Of a stretch of DNA of 64,000 nucleotides, positions 1 through 9,273 are shown piece after piece. This DNA comes from JAXLXE01 sp046328115. Its GTDB lineage: Bacteria > Chloroflexota > UBA6077 > JACCZL01. Position 1 is the first letter of the stretch. The number at the start of each line of letters is the position of its first letter. The notes below the pieces were generated by a model that did no database searches, was not told where the DNA came from, and saw only the letters and a program-made list of their open reading frames with translations. Location of the stretch: contig JAXLXE010000004.1 of assembly GCA_046328115.1 (NCBI GenBank), positions 124,001-188,000 of the forward strand, read 5' to 3'. A program made the position numbers and the translations under genes.

Positions 1-594
1 GCTGCTCGTCCTGGGAGTCTGTCCGGGTCGCCAGCCGGCCGGCTGTACGTCCAGACCATGAACGAAAGCTCCACCGGCTACTCATTCGAAGGATTTGGGC
101 ACAGCGACGACAACGGCCTGACGTGGACCGTCCGGAGGCGAGAGATTCCGCGAATGACCACGGTGGTCGCTGACCCCCGCGCGCGCAACGGGGTATTCAC
201 CACCCCGGCATCGCGGACGAGTCGTGGCTCGTTCAATACGTCGCTGTACCCTATTCTGCACAGCGATGACGGAGGCCTGACCTGGCGTGAGTGGAGCCGG
301 ACGGCACGTCTGGTCACGGCGATGGCCGTAGATGCAACGGTGAGCCGAATGATCGTGGCAATCGAATCCGGGGCGCTGCTGGAGACCACCGACCACGGCG
401 AGACCTGGCGAGAGCTGAACGGTCCGCCCGGCGTGTCCGAGTATCGGGATCTCTCGATCAGTCCGTTTGATCCGAATGTCCTGTTTGCCGTGACGGCGAC
501 CACGCCTGGTCGCACCGAGGCGTGGGTATTTCGCGGACCGGGCGAAATCAGACCTGGACCGGCGCCCGCACAGGTCCCGGGCATCACCCCATAG
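1..594 (+). CDS. BNR/Asp-box repeat protein, 5' end outside window
   Basis: The frame is open from base 1, so at least 197 C-terminal residues are present and the start lies outside the window. Three Asp-box motifs of the form S/T-x-D-x-G-x-T-W are visible (HSDDNGLTW, HSDDGGLTW, TTDHGETW), the hallmark of sialidase/BNR and Vps10-type beta-propellers. The protein ends in a short Pro/Gly-rich tail after an SPFDPNVLFAV strand similar to the end of the next gene, which suggests the two are paralogs. No catalytic sialidase residues can be claimed. The function is unknown; an extracytoplasmic propeller is likely by analogy with the downstream gene, whose signal peptide is visible. Confidence 0.75.
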   Translation, partial: AARPGSLSGSPAGRLYVQTMNESSTGYSFEGFGHSDDNGLTWTVRRREIPRMTTVVADPRARNGVFTTPASRTSRGSFNTSLYPILHSDDGGLTWREWSRTARLVTAMAVDATVSRMIVAIESGALLETTDHGETWRELNGPPGVSEYRDLSISPFDPNVLFAVTATTPGRTEAWVFRGPGEIRPGPAPAQVPGITP

Positions 595-1350
595 GTCAGA
601 CTGCATCGGAGATCGGGCAGACAGCCAGACACCGTCGCCTCGGACCACCCGCGTCTCCCCTGACCTCCACAAAACCGAGCCACCGAATCCAGACGCGACA
701 CCAGCGCGACCCACCGGAGCCCCAACCAAGGTCGTCAAGACCACGACCCTCCCAGCCGCCCCACCATCGAATCAGCGGGGGACACATAAGAGCACGCCGT
801 GCCCCACGCAACAGCTCACCGGTAGCGTGCGCGGCCTGCCGCGCCCTCCTCGCTCCTACGCTCACCTGAGCATGACGGGCCGGTGAATGGGGGGGCGAGC
901 ACGCTCGATCCCATTGAGATCTGGCAGTCGCAATCGGAGGACATCACCACACAGTAGCAACAATCTGGCCAGACCGAGTCCACGGCGTTGCGTTCGATGG
1001 CGAGACGGGCGCAAGAAGCGCTGCGCTCCTCGACCCCCGACTCGCTCGGATGACGGCCGTGACGAACGCAAACGAAGCGCCGAACGGTCAGGAGGTAACT
1101 GTTCTCCACGTTTGGGCTCAAGCGGCAGAGTCGGGCAACCTCGCAGGTACGTCCGTATTGACGATAGCTTGCCAGGTCGAACCTACAACACAAGATCACT
1201 GAGACACTGGCCAAGCCGCAAGCGCGTCAAAATTGGCGGCTACGCGTCAGGCAGGAACATGACTGAAAACAGAAGCAAAACACGCATCGATGGTTGCCCC
1301 GCCACAAAGACCGTGCTCTGGGACGACCTCCACGCTGCCCTACAAAACCA
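595..1350. other. Gene-poor stretch with a decayed coding remnant
   Basis: No convincing gene is seen in these 756 bases. Open frames exist on both strands, but they lack ribosome sites and recognisable motifs. The only structure noted is a 60-bp segment at 701-760 that can be read as a Pro/Thr-rich peptide and recurs at 2850-2909. No clear terminator follows the gene ending at 594. Confidence 0.6.
701..760 (+). repeat. Coding remnant repeat, copy 1
   Basis: Read in the frame beginning at 701 this segment gives PARPTGAPTKVVKTTTLPAA. The segment at 2850-2909 gives PAPATGAPTKAVETTDLPAA: 15 of 20 residues agree, and most DNA differences fall at third or otherwise tolerated positions. Conservation at the protein level suggests a former Pro/Thr-rich tail or linker of the neighbouring BNR paralogs. 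Neither copy lies in an intact gene. Confidence 0.55.
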
Positions 1351-2343
1351 ATGAAGCTGCGGCTTGCACTTGCGCTACTGTGCGCCGGGTTGCTCGCTCT
1401 CGCCACAACCACGCACGGTCGCGCGGAACCCGCACCGCATCCTTGCTCGCAGGCGAGCGGGTGGACGAGACTCCCATCAGTGCCAGGAGGTACGGGGCCG
1501 TACTTCCCGCCGTTCCAGCCCATACTCTCGGTCGCGCCAACCTGGAAAGCTCCTGGCGCGTTGTTTGTGGGGGGTGACTTCGACCTCTACCGCACGAACG
1601 ATTGCGGGATGGTCTGGTCCAGAATTCCTGTCAAGTTCTCGGTGGGTGCGAATGTCCTTCGATTCGTTGCGACGGATCAAACGGGCGGACTCTTCGCGGT
1701 TCAGATGAGCGCAGCCGGCACATCCTACTTCAACTGGTCGCCCGACGACGGTAAGACGTGGATTGGGCCCGGAGGTCACTCTCGTTCGGTGGGTCAATTC
1801 GCATACTTTGGTAAGACCTACACCCTCTCCGTCTCAACCGGCGCCTCACCCGTGGCGTACGTCTATGCCGTCCCCGGCAGGAACCTTGCGCTCCCCACAC
1901 TCTGGAGGCTCAACCCAGGCGCGGAGCTGTGGGAGGACCTGGGGATCCAAAATCCAGGGATCGCCGCGGTAGATCCAGTTGACGGCACCATCGTCTACGG
2001 CGGCCTGGGGGGCCCTTACCTGCGGCGGAGCGTGGATGGCGCGCGGACGTTCGAACCGTACACCCGCAGCCTCTGCCCCGAGCCCACCATCCCGACCGGT
2101 GGCCTCGTATCCGTGTCCATCGAGCCGGATCGTTCCCTGTTCTGGATGTCCGTGCACGCAGCGGGGCTCTACCAGAGCCGCGACCTCGGCGTGACCTGGC
2201 AGCAGATCGCCGATCCCCCCGATGGCGAACGGCTCAGTCAAATCGCGATCGACCCGTTTGATCATGATGCCATCTACGCGGTGACGGTGGAGGGGAACCT
2301 CTGGCGATACCGTTGGGACGGCAAGATCGCCGAATGCACGTGA
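1351..2343 (+). CDS. Secreted BNR/Asp-box repeat protein
   Basis: This 330-residue protein begins with a clear signal peptide when started at 1351 (MKLRLALALLCAGLLALA, cleavage near residue 25). An upstream in-frame ATG at 1294 would bury that signal, so 1351 is preferred although no strong ribosome site precedes it. Asp-box-like motifs recur through the protein (RTNDCGMVW, SPDDGKTW, SVDGARTF, SRDLGVTW), spaced as in a beta-propeller. The C-terminal strand IAIDPFDHDAIYAVTVEG matches the end of the gene at 1-594, so the two are probably tandem paralogs. The ligand or substrate is unknown. Confidence 0.75.
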   Translation: MKLRLALALLCAGLLALATTTHGRAEPAPHPCSQASGWTRLPSVPGGTGPYFPPFQPILSVAPTWKAPGALFVGGDFDLYRTNDCGMVWSRIPVKFSVGANVLRFVATDQTGGLFAVQMSAAGTSYFNWSPDDGKTWIGPGGHSRSVGQFAYFGKTYTLSVSTGASPVAYVYAVPGRNLALPTLWRLNPGAELWEDLGIQNPGIAAVDPVDGTIVYGGLGGPYLRRSVDGARTFEPYTRSLCPEPTIPTGGLVSVSIEPDRSLFWMSVHAAGLYQSRDLGVTWQQIADPPDGERLSQIAIDPFDHDAIYAVTVEGNLWRYRWDGKIAECT

Positions 2344-2930
2344 ATGGCCGTGTCTGCTCAGCGGCAGTCTATCCCCACGCCCTGGCGTACCGTTCTCAGC
2401 CCCCGCGGCATAGAGAACAGTGAGCGATCACTCATCCCACCTGGCGCCCGGCCAACCCCGCCCCTTCCCACCCGGGCTTTTGTCACCAAAAACACCTTCG
2501 TCACCACTCTGGCCGCATACCGCCGCGTAACCATGACGCACCAACGCGAATCCCGAGATTCATATCCCCGCCCACGAACCCCATCGGTCCACGGCAACCC
2601 ACGCCAGTTCCGGCCCATCGCTTATCCCGTCGCCGCGGTAGCTGGCCAGCAGCCCAGCGCATCCCCACGCCAGGCTCCATCCGCTCCCAACCCAGACCGC
2701 TGAGGGTACAACCCGCAGCGGCACTGCCACGTGCAGAGCTCGCGGCTCGACCAGCGTAACCCAGGGTTTTCGTACTTTCGGCACTTTTGTCACGCCACCG
2801 GCACACACAAATACACACGCGTCCCCGCCCGCCTGAAACGGACCCGACGCCAGCGCCAGCAACAGGAGCGCCAACGAAGGCCGTCGAGACGACGGACCTC
2901 CCTGCCGCGCTCGTCAGTCTGGCGGACGGA
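2344..2930. other. Gene-poor stretch between convergent genes
   Basis: This 587-base stretch separates the BNR gene from the convergent histidine kinase gene. Open frames here are proline-rich and lack motifs and ribosome sites, so I call none of them. It holds the second copy of the coding remnant (2850-2909). No clear rho-independent terminator was found. Confidence 0.6.
2850..2909 (+). repeat. Coding remnant repeat, copy 2
   Basis: This is the partner of the segment at 701-760. It reads PAPATGAPTKAVETTDLPAA in the frame starting at 2850. Its right end lies about 20 bp from the 3' end of the convergent histidine kinase gene. It is probably a leftover of a Pro/Thr-rich tail of a BNR-type protein. 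Confidence 0.55.
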
Positions 2931-5801
2931 TCAAGCGGAGCGCGTGGTCAGGCAAGCGGCGGCGTTGCTCTCGCTCGCCTCTAGCCAGCGCGAAAGGACG
3001 CGCCGCAGCTCCGTGAGCCGAACCGGCTTGGGCAGATGATCATCCATCCCAGCCGCAGACGCGCGCTCACGGTCGCTCTCCATCACCAGCGCGGTCATGG
3101 CGATGATCGGAACCCGCCGGAGCCGCCCGCCCATGGCTGCCTCGAGCTGGCGAATCGTCTCCGTGGCCTCGAACCCATCCATCTCCGGCATCTGGCAGTC
3201 CATGAACACGGCGGCGTACGGCACGCGGGCTACAGCCTCCACGGCCTGGCGGCCGTCCGCCACGCAGTCTACGCCGCAGCCGAGCTTGCGCAGCATGGAG
3301 GCCACCACACGCTGGTTCACCAGGTTGTCCTCTGCCACCAGGATGAGCGGGTTCTGGCCCAACACCGCCGCCTGTGCCTCCACGTCCGCCTGCGGCGCTT
3401 CGCGCTGGGCAGTCGCGCTGACCTCGGGCTGCACAACCTCTCGGGCCGGGACGGCAAACCAGAAGATGCTGCCGGACCCTGGCGTGCTCTGGGCTCCGAT
3501 CTCACCACCCATCATCGCCACGAGCTGGCGACTGATCGCCAGGCCCAAACCGGTGCCGCCATAGCGACGGGTGGTAGTGGTGTCCGCCTGGGTGAATGGG
3601 CTGAACAGCCCCTCGAGTGACGCTTCGGCAATACCGATGCCGGTGTCCTCCACCGCCACGCGGAGCGTGCTGGAGCCATCTTCAGACTCTGCGTCATAGG
3701 AGATGACTGCACGAACGGACCCCGCGTGCGTGAACTTGATGGCGTTCCCAACCAGATTGGTGAGGATCTGGCGGAGGCGGACAGGGTCACCCTCGACGTA
3801 CGCGGGGAGCCGCCCGTCTATGCGAGTGATCAGGCGGATCTGCTTGCGCTGCGCCTCGCCCATGAGCAGCCTGGCGACATCCCCGACGATGGCGCGGATA
3901 TCCACCGGGATCCGCTCGATATCCAGCCGGCCCGCTTCTATCTTGGAGAAGTCCAGGATGTCGTTGATCACGGTAAGCAACGCGTCCGCGCTGGATTGGA
4001 TGGTCTCGGCGTGCTCGCGCTGGGCGTTGCTGAGGGACGTGGACAGCAGGAGCTCGGTCATGCCGATCACGCCGTTCATAGGTGTGCGGATCTCGTGGCT
4101 CATGTTGGCGATGAACTGGCTCTTGGCGCGATCAGCCTGTTGGAGGCTGGCCACCTGGGCGGCCTGGGCGGCGAAGAGCTCCGCGCTCACCAGCGCGGCG
4201 GCGGCCTGACCGCCGAACAGCGCAAGAAGTCTGGCGTCGGCCTCCCCGCATTGCAGCCGGTCAGCCTCGTGCGAGCGCATGACCAGGACACCCAGCATGT
4301 GGCCGCCCCACACCAGTGGCACACCCACACCCGCCTGGAATGCGGCATCTAGCCCCTGCGGCGTAGCGTGGGCCCACCGTTGATAGTCGCTGACCACAAC
4401 GGCCTTCCGCTGCACCCAGGCCTGGCCAGCCAGGCCGTGGCCGGGCGCGAGGTCGGGAACGGGCACTTCACGATCGGTCTGCCAGCTACGTACGCAGCGC
4501 AGCAGGCTGGCGTCCGCGTCCCAACGATAGAGAGAGCCGCTGTCCGCCCTAATGAGCTCACCGGCGGTTTTCAAAATCTCGTCGATCACGGCTTCCGCAT
4601 CCGCGCCGGGCGCGGCCATATGGGAGGACGCGCGGTGCAACGCGACCAGCCGATCTGACTCCGCCTGGAGCTTGCGCTGGCTGTCAACCAGCGCCTCCTG
4701 GGCAATATCACGCTCAGCTTCACGACGCTGGATAGAGTCGGCCATGCGGTCGAACGCGCGGGCGAGCTTTGCGATCTCCGCGGGCGCCTTCCGGAGCCCG
4801 CTGCGAGCGGCGAGGTCTCCTCGAGCCAGCCTGGAGGCGGCCCGCATGAGCGCGCGGAACTGCGGCAGGAGGAAGAGGTCTGTGCCGAACCAGGCGGCCA
4901 GGAGCGCGAGCACCGCCACGATGCCCAGCCAGAGCAGATTGCGCTGGAGGCGCCAGCTATCCGCGCCAACAGCCTGCTCGTACGGCACACCCACGGTGAC
5001 GAAGAGCGTGCTCGGCGAACCGATATCGTTGTACTCGCCGCCCAGGGTGGAATAGGCAAAGATGCGGCGCACGCCATCCTGGTCATAGTCATCCAGAGTT
5101 CCCTCGCCAGCCTCCGCCATCAGCACCTGCAGGCGCGGCGAATCCACGGAGGCGCGGCCCACCCAGGTGGTCTCCGGGTAGCGAGCGAGCACTTCGCCAC
5201 GCGAATCAACCACGGACACCCGCGTGCCCTCCGGCAGCGCGGCGTCCGCGGCGAAGCGGCGGATCCACGAAAGGTCTATTCCGGCGTGGAGCACGCCCAC
5301 GATACTCCGATCCGGTCCCCAGATCGGCAAGCCAGTCTGCAGCGTGATTCGACCAGAGGCACGGCCCAGCGCGTAATCGCCAACGGCGAACTCACCCCGC
5401 GCGACCGCGAGCTGGAAGTAACGACGGTCCTTGACCTCCACCGGGCGCGTTGCGTCGACGCCAGTGCAGGCCACCCAGCCGTGGCTGTCGATCAATGCGA
5501 TGTTCGAATAACGCTCCGACCCCTGGACGGCGGCACGCATGGCGTTGGGGCAGCGCACGGGATCAACGGTCCGCACGGCGGGCAGCTCCGAGAGCGCCGT
5601 GAGGAACTGCTTCGTCTCTTCGATGAGCCGTGTCTGCTGGGCAGAGGCCAGCCGGGTAAGACGTAGCGCCTCTGCGCTGGCGCGCTCCTGGGCGAGCTGG
5701 CGTTGCTCCATGCCCGAGAGAAGCGCCAGGAGCAGGGCCGGCAGCGTGGCCAGCAGAACCAGCATCACGACTCTGGTGCGCAGGCTGATCGAGCTTCCCA
5801 C
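2931..5801 (-). CDS. Membrane hybrid sensor histidine kinase (Cache-HAMP-GAF-HisKA-HATPase-REC)
   Basis: This is a 956-residue hybrid kinase. In order it has an N-terminal membrane helix, an extracytoplasmic double-Cache-like region (about 35-280), a second helix (about 288-310), HAMP, GAF (about 390-540), HisKA with phospho-acceptor His569 in SHEIRTPMN, and an HATPase domain with VGNAIKFT, DTGIGI and GGTGLGLAIS boxes. A C-terminal receiver carries Asp868 in VFMDCQMPEMDG. The GTG at 5801 is chosen because a GGAGAGAGG site sits 7 nt upstream; a TTG lies 18 nt earlier. No response regulator gene is adjacent, so phosphotransfer probably reaches a distant partner. The ligand is unknown. Confidence 0.9.
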   Translation of the reverse strand: MGSSISLRTRVVMLVLLATLPALLLALLSGMEQRQLAQERASAEALRLTRLASAQQTRLIEETKQFLTALSELPAVRTVDPVRCPNAMRAAVQGSERYSNIALIDSHGWVACTGVDATRPVEVKDRRYFQLAVARGEFAVGDYALGRASGRITLQTGLPIWGPDRSIVGVLHAGIDLSWIRRFAADAALPEGTRVSVVDSRGEVLARYPETTWVGRASVDSPRLQVLMAEAGEGTLDDYDQDGVRRIFAYSTLGGEYNDIGSPSTLFVTVGVPYEQAVGADSWRLQRNLLWLGIVAVLALLAAWFGTDLFLLPQFRALMRAASRLARGDLAARSGLRKAPAEIAKLARAFDRMADSIQRREAERDIAQEALVDSQRKLQAESDRLVALHRASSHMAAPGADAEAVIDEILKTAGELIRADSGSLYRWDADASLLRCVRSWQTDREVPVPDLAPGHGLAGQAWVQRKAVVVSDYQRWAHATPQGLDAAFQAGVGVPLVWGGHMLGVLVMRSHEADRLQCGEADARLLALFGGQAAAALVSAELFAAQAAQVASLQQADRAKSQFIANMSHEIRTPMNGVIGMTELLLSTSLSNAQREHAETIQSSADALLTVINDILDFSKIEAGRLDIERIPVDIRAIVGDVARLLMGEAQRKQIRLITRIDGRLPAYVEGDPVRLRQILTNLVGNAIKFTHAGSVRAVISYDAESEDGSSTLRVAVEDTGIGIAEASLEGLFSPFTQADTTTTRRYGGTGLGLAISRQLVAMMGGEIGAQSTPGSGSIFWFAVPAREVVQPEVSATAQREAPQADVEAQAAVLGQNPLILVAEDNLVNQRVVASMLRKLGCGVDCVADGRQAVEAVARVPYAAVFMDCQMPEMDGFEATETIRQLEAAMGGRLRRVPIIAMTALVMESDRERASAAGMDDHLPKPVRLTELRRVLSRWLEASESNAAACLTTRSA

Positions 5802-5939
5802 GGTGATGCCTCTCTCCAAGAGCTGGTCTCCGACCTACCCCCGGAGCACACCCCAGACAACGATCCGACCGCCGCTGACGGGATGGCGCCCGGGGATCGC
5901 GATATGATGGAGGCGCTCATCCTTGCACCGGGAGCCGCG

Positions 5940-7670
5940 ATGCCGACTGCTCTGAACACGGCCTGGAGAATTCAAAAGACGGAGGCCGTTGCCGAGCGCG
6001 GCATGGTCACCTCGATGCACCCGCTGGCGAGCGCCGCGGGAGTGGAGATGCTTCGCGCAGGGGGAAACGCGGTGGACGCCGCCGTGGCGACGGCGTTTGC
6101 GATTGGCGTGGTTGAGCCGTTCATGAGCGGCCTCGGCGGGGTGGCCGCCATGGTCTACCACCAGCGCGCGACGGGCAAGACGATGGTGGTGGACGGTTCG
6201 AGCACGGCGCCATCCGAGGCGCGGGCGGACATGTTTGAGCTGGCGCCGGCAACGGAGCAGGCTGGCATGTACGGCTGGCGCGCCACGCTGAACGACGCCG
6301 CGAACACGGGCTACCGCGCGCCGATCACACCGGGCACGCCGGCCTGTCTCCTGGAGTGTCTGGCGCGGTATGGCTCTGGGCGGCTGAGCCGGTCCCAGGT
6401 GCTGGCGCCGGCGATCCGCCTGGCCGACGAGGGATTTGGCGTAGACGGCTACATGGCCTCCACCACGGCGTTTGCGATGCGCCGGCTGCGGGCGTTCCCG
6501 GAGACGATGCGGACGTACTTCCAGGAGGACGGCACGCCGTACACGCCGGCCACCATGACGAAGCAGCCGGACGTCCTCCGCCAACCGGATCTGGCGCGGA
6601 CCCTTCGCGCGCTGGCGGACCACGGCGCGGACGCGTACTACATGGGGGAGACCGCTGAGCGAATCGTGCGCCACGTGCGGGCAAATGGCGGCGTGCTGAA
6701 CCTGGGCGATTTCCGTGATTACCGCGTCCGCGTGCACGACGCGCCCCTGGCAGCGAGTTATCGCGGCCATACGCTGCACGGCCTGCCCGAGCTGTCTGGC
6801 TGCATCACGGCGTACCAGGCGCTGGGCATGCTGGAGCGGTTCGACCTGGCCGCGATGGGAGCGGGATCAGCAGATGCTACACACGTGATCGCAGAGGCGC
6901 TACGGCGTGCCTTTGTGGACCGCTTTGCCCACCTGGCGGACCCCCGATTCACCCAGGTCCCCTTTGCTGGCTTGCTCAGCGCTGAGTACGCGGGCGAGCG
7001 AGCCGCGACGATCGACACGCAACACGCACGCCGAGACGTGGCCGCCGGGGATCCGTGGCGCTTCCAGGCGGGCAGCGGCGGGCGCGCGCTGGCGGCCGCC
7101 GGCGCCGGCGGCGAGGGCTGCACCACCCACCTCACGGTGGTGGACGCGGAGCGCAACGTGGCCTCGCTGACCTCTACCCTGGGCGAGTTGTTTGGGAGTG
7201 GGGTCGTGGCGGAGGGCACGGGCGTCTGCCTGAACAACGGGATGACCTGGTTCGATCCAGAGCCTGGGAGGATCAACTCCATAGCACCGGGTAAGCGCAT
7301 CCTGTGGGCGCCCACGCCCACGGTGGTGCTGCGTGACGGCCAGCCGGTGCTGGGGATCGGCGCGCCCGGCGGACGGCGCATCATGAGCGCGATAGTGCAG
7401 TCCATCGTGAACGTGCTGGACTTCAAGCTGGGCATCCAGGACGCCGTCACGGCGCCACGCGTGCACTGCGAAGGCCCGACCACGCTAGCCGACACGCGGC
7501 TGGCGCCTGAGACGCGGGCGACACTGCGCGAGCGGGGCCACGCGCTGCAGGAGATCCCAGACGACGCCAGCGCATTCTCCTTTGCCCGTCCCAACGGGAT
7601 CCTGATCCAGCGCAACGAGCTGCGGGGCGGCGTGAACCAGCACACGCCCGCGGCTGGCATCGGCTATTGA
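5940..7670 (+). CDS. Gamma-glutamyltransferase family protein (Ntn hydrolase)
   Basis: This 576-residue protein is a gamma-glutamyltranspeptidase-family Ntn hydrolase, known for cleaving or transferring gamma-glutamyl groups such as from glutathione. It has the N-terminal GGNAVDAAVATAFAIGVVEP block and the self-cleavage site CTTHLTVVD, where Thr395 would become the nucleophile of the small subunit. GAPGGRRI near the C-terminus matches the family glycine motif. Start 5940 has GGGAG 5 nt upstream; an ATG at 5904 is also possible. No signal peptide is visible, so it may be cytoplasmic. Some family members act on other amides, so the substrate is open. It precedes the Ldh_2 gene by 40 bp, probably in one operon. 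Confidence 0.9.
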   Translation: MPTALNTAWRIQKTEAVAERGMVTSMHPLASAAGVEMLRAGGNAVDAAVATAFAIGVVEPFMSGLGGVAAMVYHQRATGKTMVVDGSSTAPSEARADMFELAPATEQAGMYGWRATLNDAANTGYRAPITPGTPACLLECLARYGSGRLSRSQVLAPAIRLADEGFGVDGYMASTTAFAMRRLRAFPETMRTYFQEDGTPYTPATMTKQPDVLRQPDLARTLRALADHGADAYYMGETAERIVRHVRANGGVLNLGDFRDYRVRVHDAPLAASYRGHTLHGLPELSGCITAYQALGMLERFDLAAMGAGSADATHVIAEALRRAFVDRFAHLADPRFTQVPFAGLLSAEYAGERAATIDTQHARRDVAAGDPWRFQAGSGGRALAAAGAGGEGCTTHLTVVDAERNVASLTSTLGELFGSGVVAEGTGVCLNNGMTWFDPEPGRINSIAPGKRILWAPTPTVVLRDGQPVLGIGAPGGRRIMSAIVQSIVNVLDFKLGIQDAVTAPRVHCEGPTTLADTRLAPETRATLRERGHALQEIPDDASAFSFARPNGILIQRNELRGGVNQHTPAAGIGY

Positions 7671-7710
7671 AGGCTGAATGGGAATCCAAGACGACACAAG
7701 GAGCTGAACC

Positions 7711-8781
7711 ATGCCTGTGATGTCCGTTGACCGCGCTACGTCGCTCTGCCGAGCCGCCTTGAAGGCGAAGGGGATGAGCGACCGTGAGGCGGACGACTGC
7801 ACCAACGCCATCATGTTCGCCACGCGCCGCGGCCTGGACTCCCACGGGATCGTGAGCATCCTGGTGGGCATCTGCAAGAGCATCCAGGTGGGTCGCGTGG
7901 AGACCAACGCGAACGTGCTGACCATCCGCGAGGGCGCCGTGACGGCCGTGTTCCGGGGGAACTCGGCGGCGGGTCCGGTCGCGGCGGCCCACGCGATGCG
8001 CGCGGCGATCGCCAAGGCCAGGGAGCACGGCGTGGGCATCACCACGGTGATGCACGCGGCCCACTTCGGCGCGGCCTCCGTCTACGCCTCCATGGCGGCG
8101 GACGCGGGCCTGATCGGCCTGGTCATGTGCAACGCCCAGTCGCACGTGGCGCCCTTCGGCGGCCGCGGCAAGTTCATGGGCACCAATCCCATCGCGTACG
8201 CGGTGCCTTCCGACAAGGCGCCGCCGATCGTGCTGGACATCGCCACGAGCGCCGCCGCGTTTGGCCAGATCATGAAGGCGCACCGACGCGGTCAGACGCT
8301 GCCGGCCGGCTGGGCGCTGGACAAGGACGGCAATCCCACCACCGACGCGGCGGCAGCGCTGGAGGGCATGCTCCAGCCGTTTGGCGGCCACAAGGGCTAC
8401 GGGCTCGGCGTGCTGGTGGACCTGCTGACGGGCGCGCTGACGGGGACAACCGTGGGCCACGCCATCCGCCAGGGCGACCCGGGCAATACGGGCGGCGGCC
8501 AGGCGTTCTTCTTCCTCGCGATCAACCCAGAGCACTTCTGCGACGAGGGGACCTACCGCGGGAAGGTGGACGAGCTAGTGGGCTACGCCAAGACGGTGCC
8601 ACCGGCCGAGGGCTTCAAGGAGGTGCTCCTGCCGGGCGAGCTGGAGTGGCGCGAGGAGCGGCGGCGCGAGAAAGAGGGCATCCCGCTGGCGGATGGCGAC
8701 TGGAAGGCCCTCTCCGAGGGGCTGGCAGAGGCAGGCGTGCCGGCCGAGATCATCCAGGCGCACACGCCCGCCGCGAGCTAG
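7711..8781 (+). CDS. Ldh_2 family malate/L-lactate dehydrogenase-like oxidoreductase
   Basis: This 356-residue protein belongs to the Ldh_2 (YlbC/ComC/AllD) family of NAD(P)-dependent 2-hydroxyacid dehydrogenases, which differ from Rossmann-type lactate dehydrogenases. Family motifs are the N-terminal GLDSHGIVS, then MHAAHFGAAS, GTNPIAYAVPS, LDIATSAAAFG and PFGGHKGYGLG. AAGGAG sits 8 nt before the ATG. It follows the gamma-glutamyltransferase gene closely and the two are probably cotranscribed, ending at the hairpin at 8794. Possible substrates include malate, sulfolactate and ureidoglycolate; the sequence does not decide. Confidence 0.9.
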   Translation: MPVMSVDRATSLCRAALKAKGMSDREADDCTNAIMFATRRGLDSHGIVSILVGICKSIQVGRVETNANVLTIREGAVTAVFRGNSAAGPVAAAHAMRAAIAKAREHGVGITTVMHAAHFGAASVYASMAADAGLIGLVMCNAQSHVAPFGGRGKFMGTNPIAYAVPSDKAPPIVLDIATSAAAFGQIMKAHRRGQTLPAGWALDKDGNPTTDAAAALEGMLQPFGGHKGYGLGVLVDLLTGALTGTTVGHAIRQGDPGNTGGGQAFFFLAINPEHFCDEGTYRGKVDELVGYAKTVPPAEGFKEVLLPGELEWREERRREKEGIPLADGDWKALSEGLAEAGVPAEIIQAHTPAAS

Positions 8782-8793
8782 GCTGGCAAGGTC

Positions 8794-8817
8794 AGGGGCC
8801 GCCGCGCGGCGGCCCCT
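8794..8817. terminator. Perfect 24-bp palindrome between convergent genes
   Basis: The 24 bases form a perfect inverted repeat (AGGGGCCGCC, centre GCGC, GGCGGCCCCT). It lies between the stop of the Ldh_2 gene and the stop of the opposing VOC gene, the usual place for a bidirectional terminator. No long T-run follows on either side. Confidence 0.7.
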
Positions 8818-8820
8818 GCC

Positions 8821-9231
8821 TCAGGCGTCTCCCTGGGTGCCGATGGGGAAGACGCAGAACTCGTTGCCCTCTGGATCAGCAAAGATGGTCCAGCGGCGGC
8901 CTTCCGGCTGGCCGATGAGCAAGGCGCCGAGGCCCTGCACCCACGCGAGATCCTCGCCTGGCCGCAGGTTCACGTCCAGGTGGATCCGATTCTTGACAGC
9001 CTTGCCCTCCGGCACCTGGACGAACCAGATGCGCGGGCCGCCGTCTGTTGGCTCCAGGAGGACTTCCGGATCGTCGGCCGGGTCCTGGATGCCGCGATCG
9101 CGGAGGCTCTGCAGATCAGCCTCGGTGTAGGGACGGATGCGGTAGTCCAGAAGCCGCGCCCAGAACGCGGCCAGGCTGGAGGCGCGGGCACAGTCTATGA
9201 CGATGTCGCGGAGTCTTGAACGCTCTGCCAT
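8821..9231 (-). CDS. VOC superfamily (glyoxalase-like) protein
   Basis: This 136-residue protein has the Glyoxalase_6 layout: an N-terminal DIVIDCARASSLAAFWARLL helix-strand, a central NRIHLDVNL strand carrying a metal-type His, and a C-terminal TIFADPEGNEFCVF strand. Such small VOC proteins can be dioxygenases, isomerases or drug-binding proteins, so the reaction is not assigned. It stands alone between the terminator at 8794 and guaB and is transcribed in the same direction as guaB. Confidence 0.85.
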   Translation of the reverse strand: MAERSRLRDIVIDCARASSLAAFWARLLDYRIRPYTEADLQSLRDRGIQDPADDPEVLLEPTDGGPRIWFVQVPEGKAVKNRIHLDVNLRPGEDLAWVQGLGALLIGQPEGRRWTIFADPEGNEFCVFPIGTQGDA

Positions 9232-9273
9232 GAGTCACCCCTCCGTGATTCCTGGTGGCGCGTGGGCGTGTGA

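Noticed and set aside
887..1354. Possible gene in the left gene-poor region
   Set aside because: The translation is Arg/Ser-rich without hydrophobic core, motif or ribosome site.
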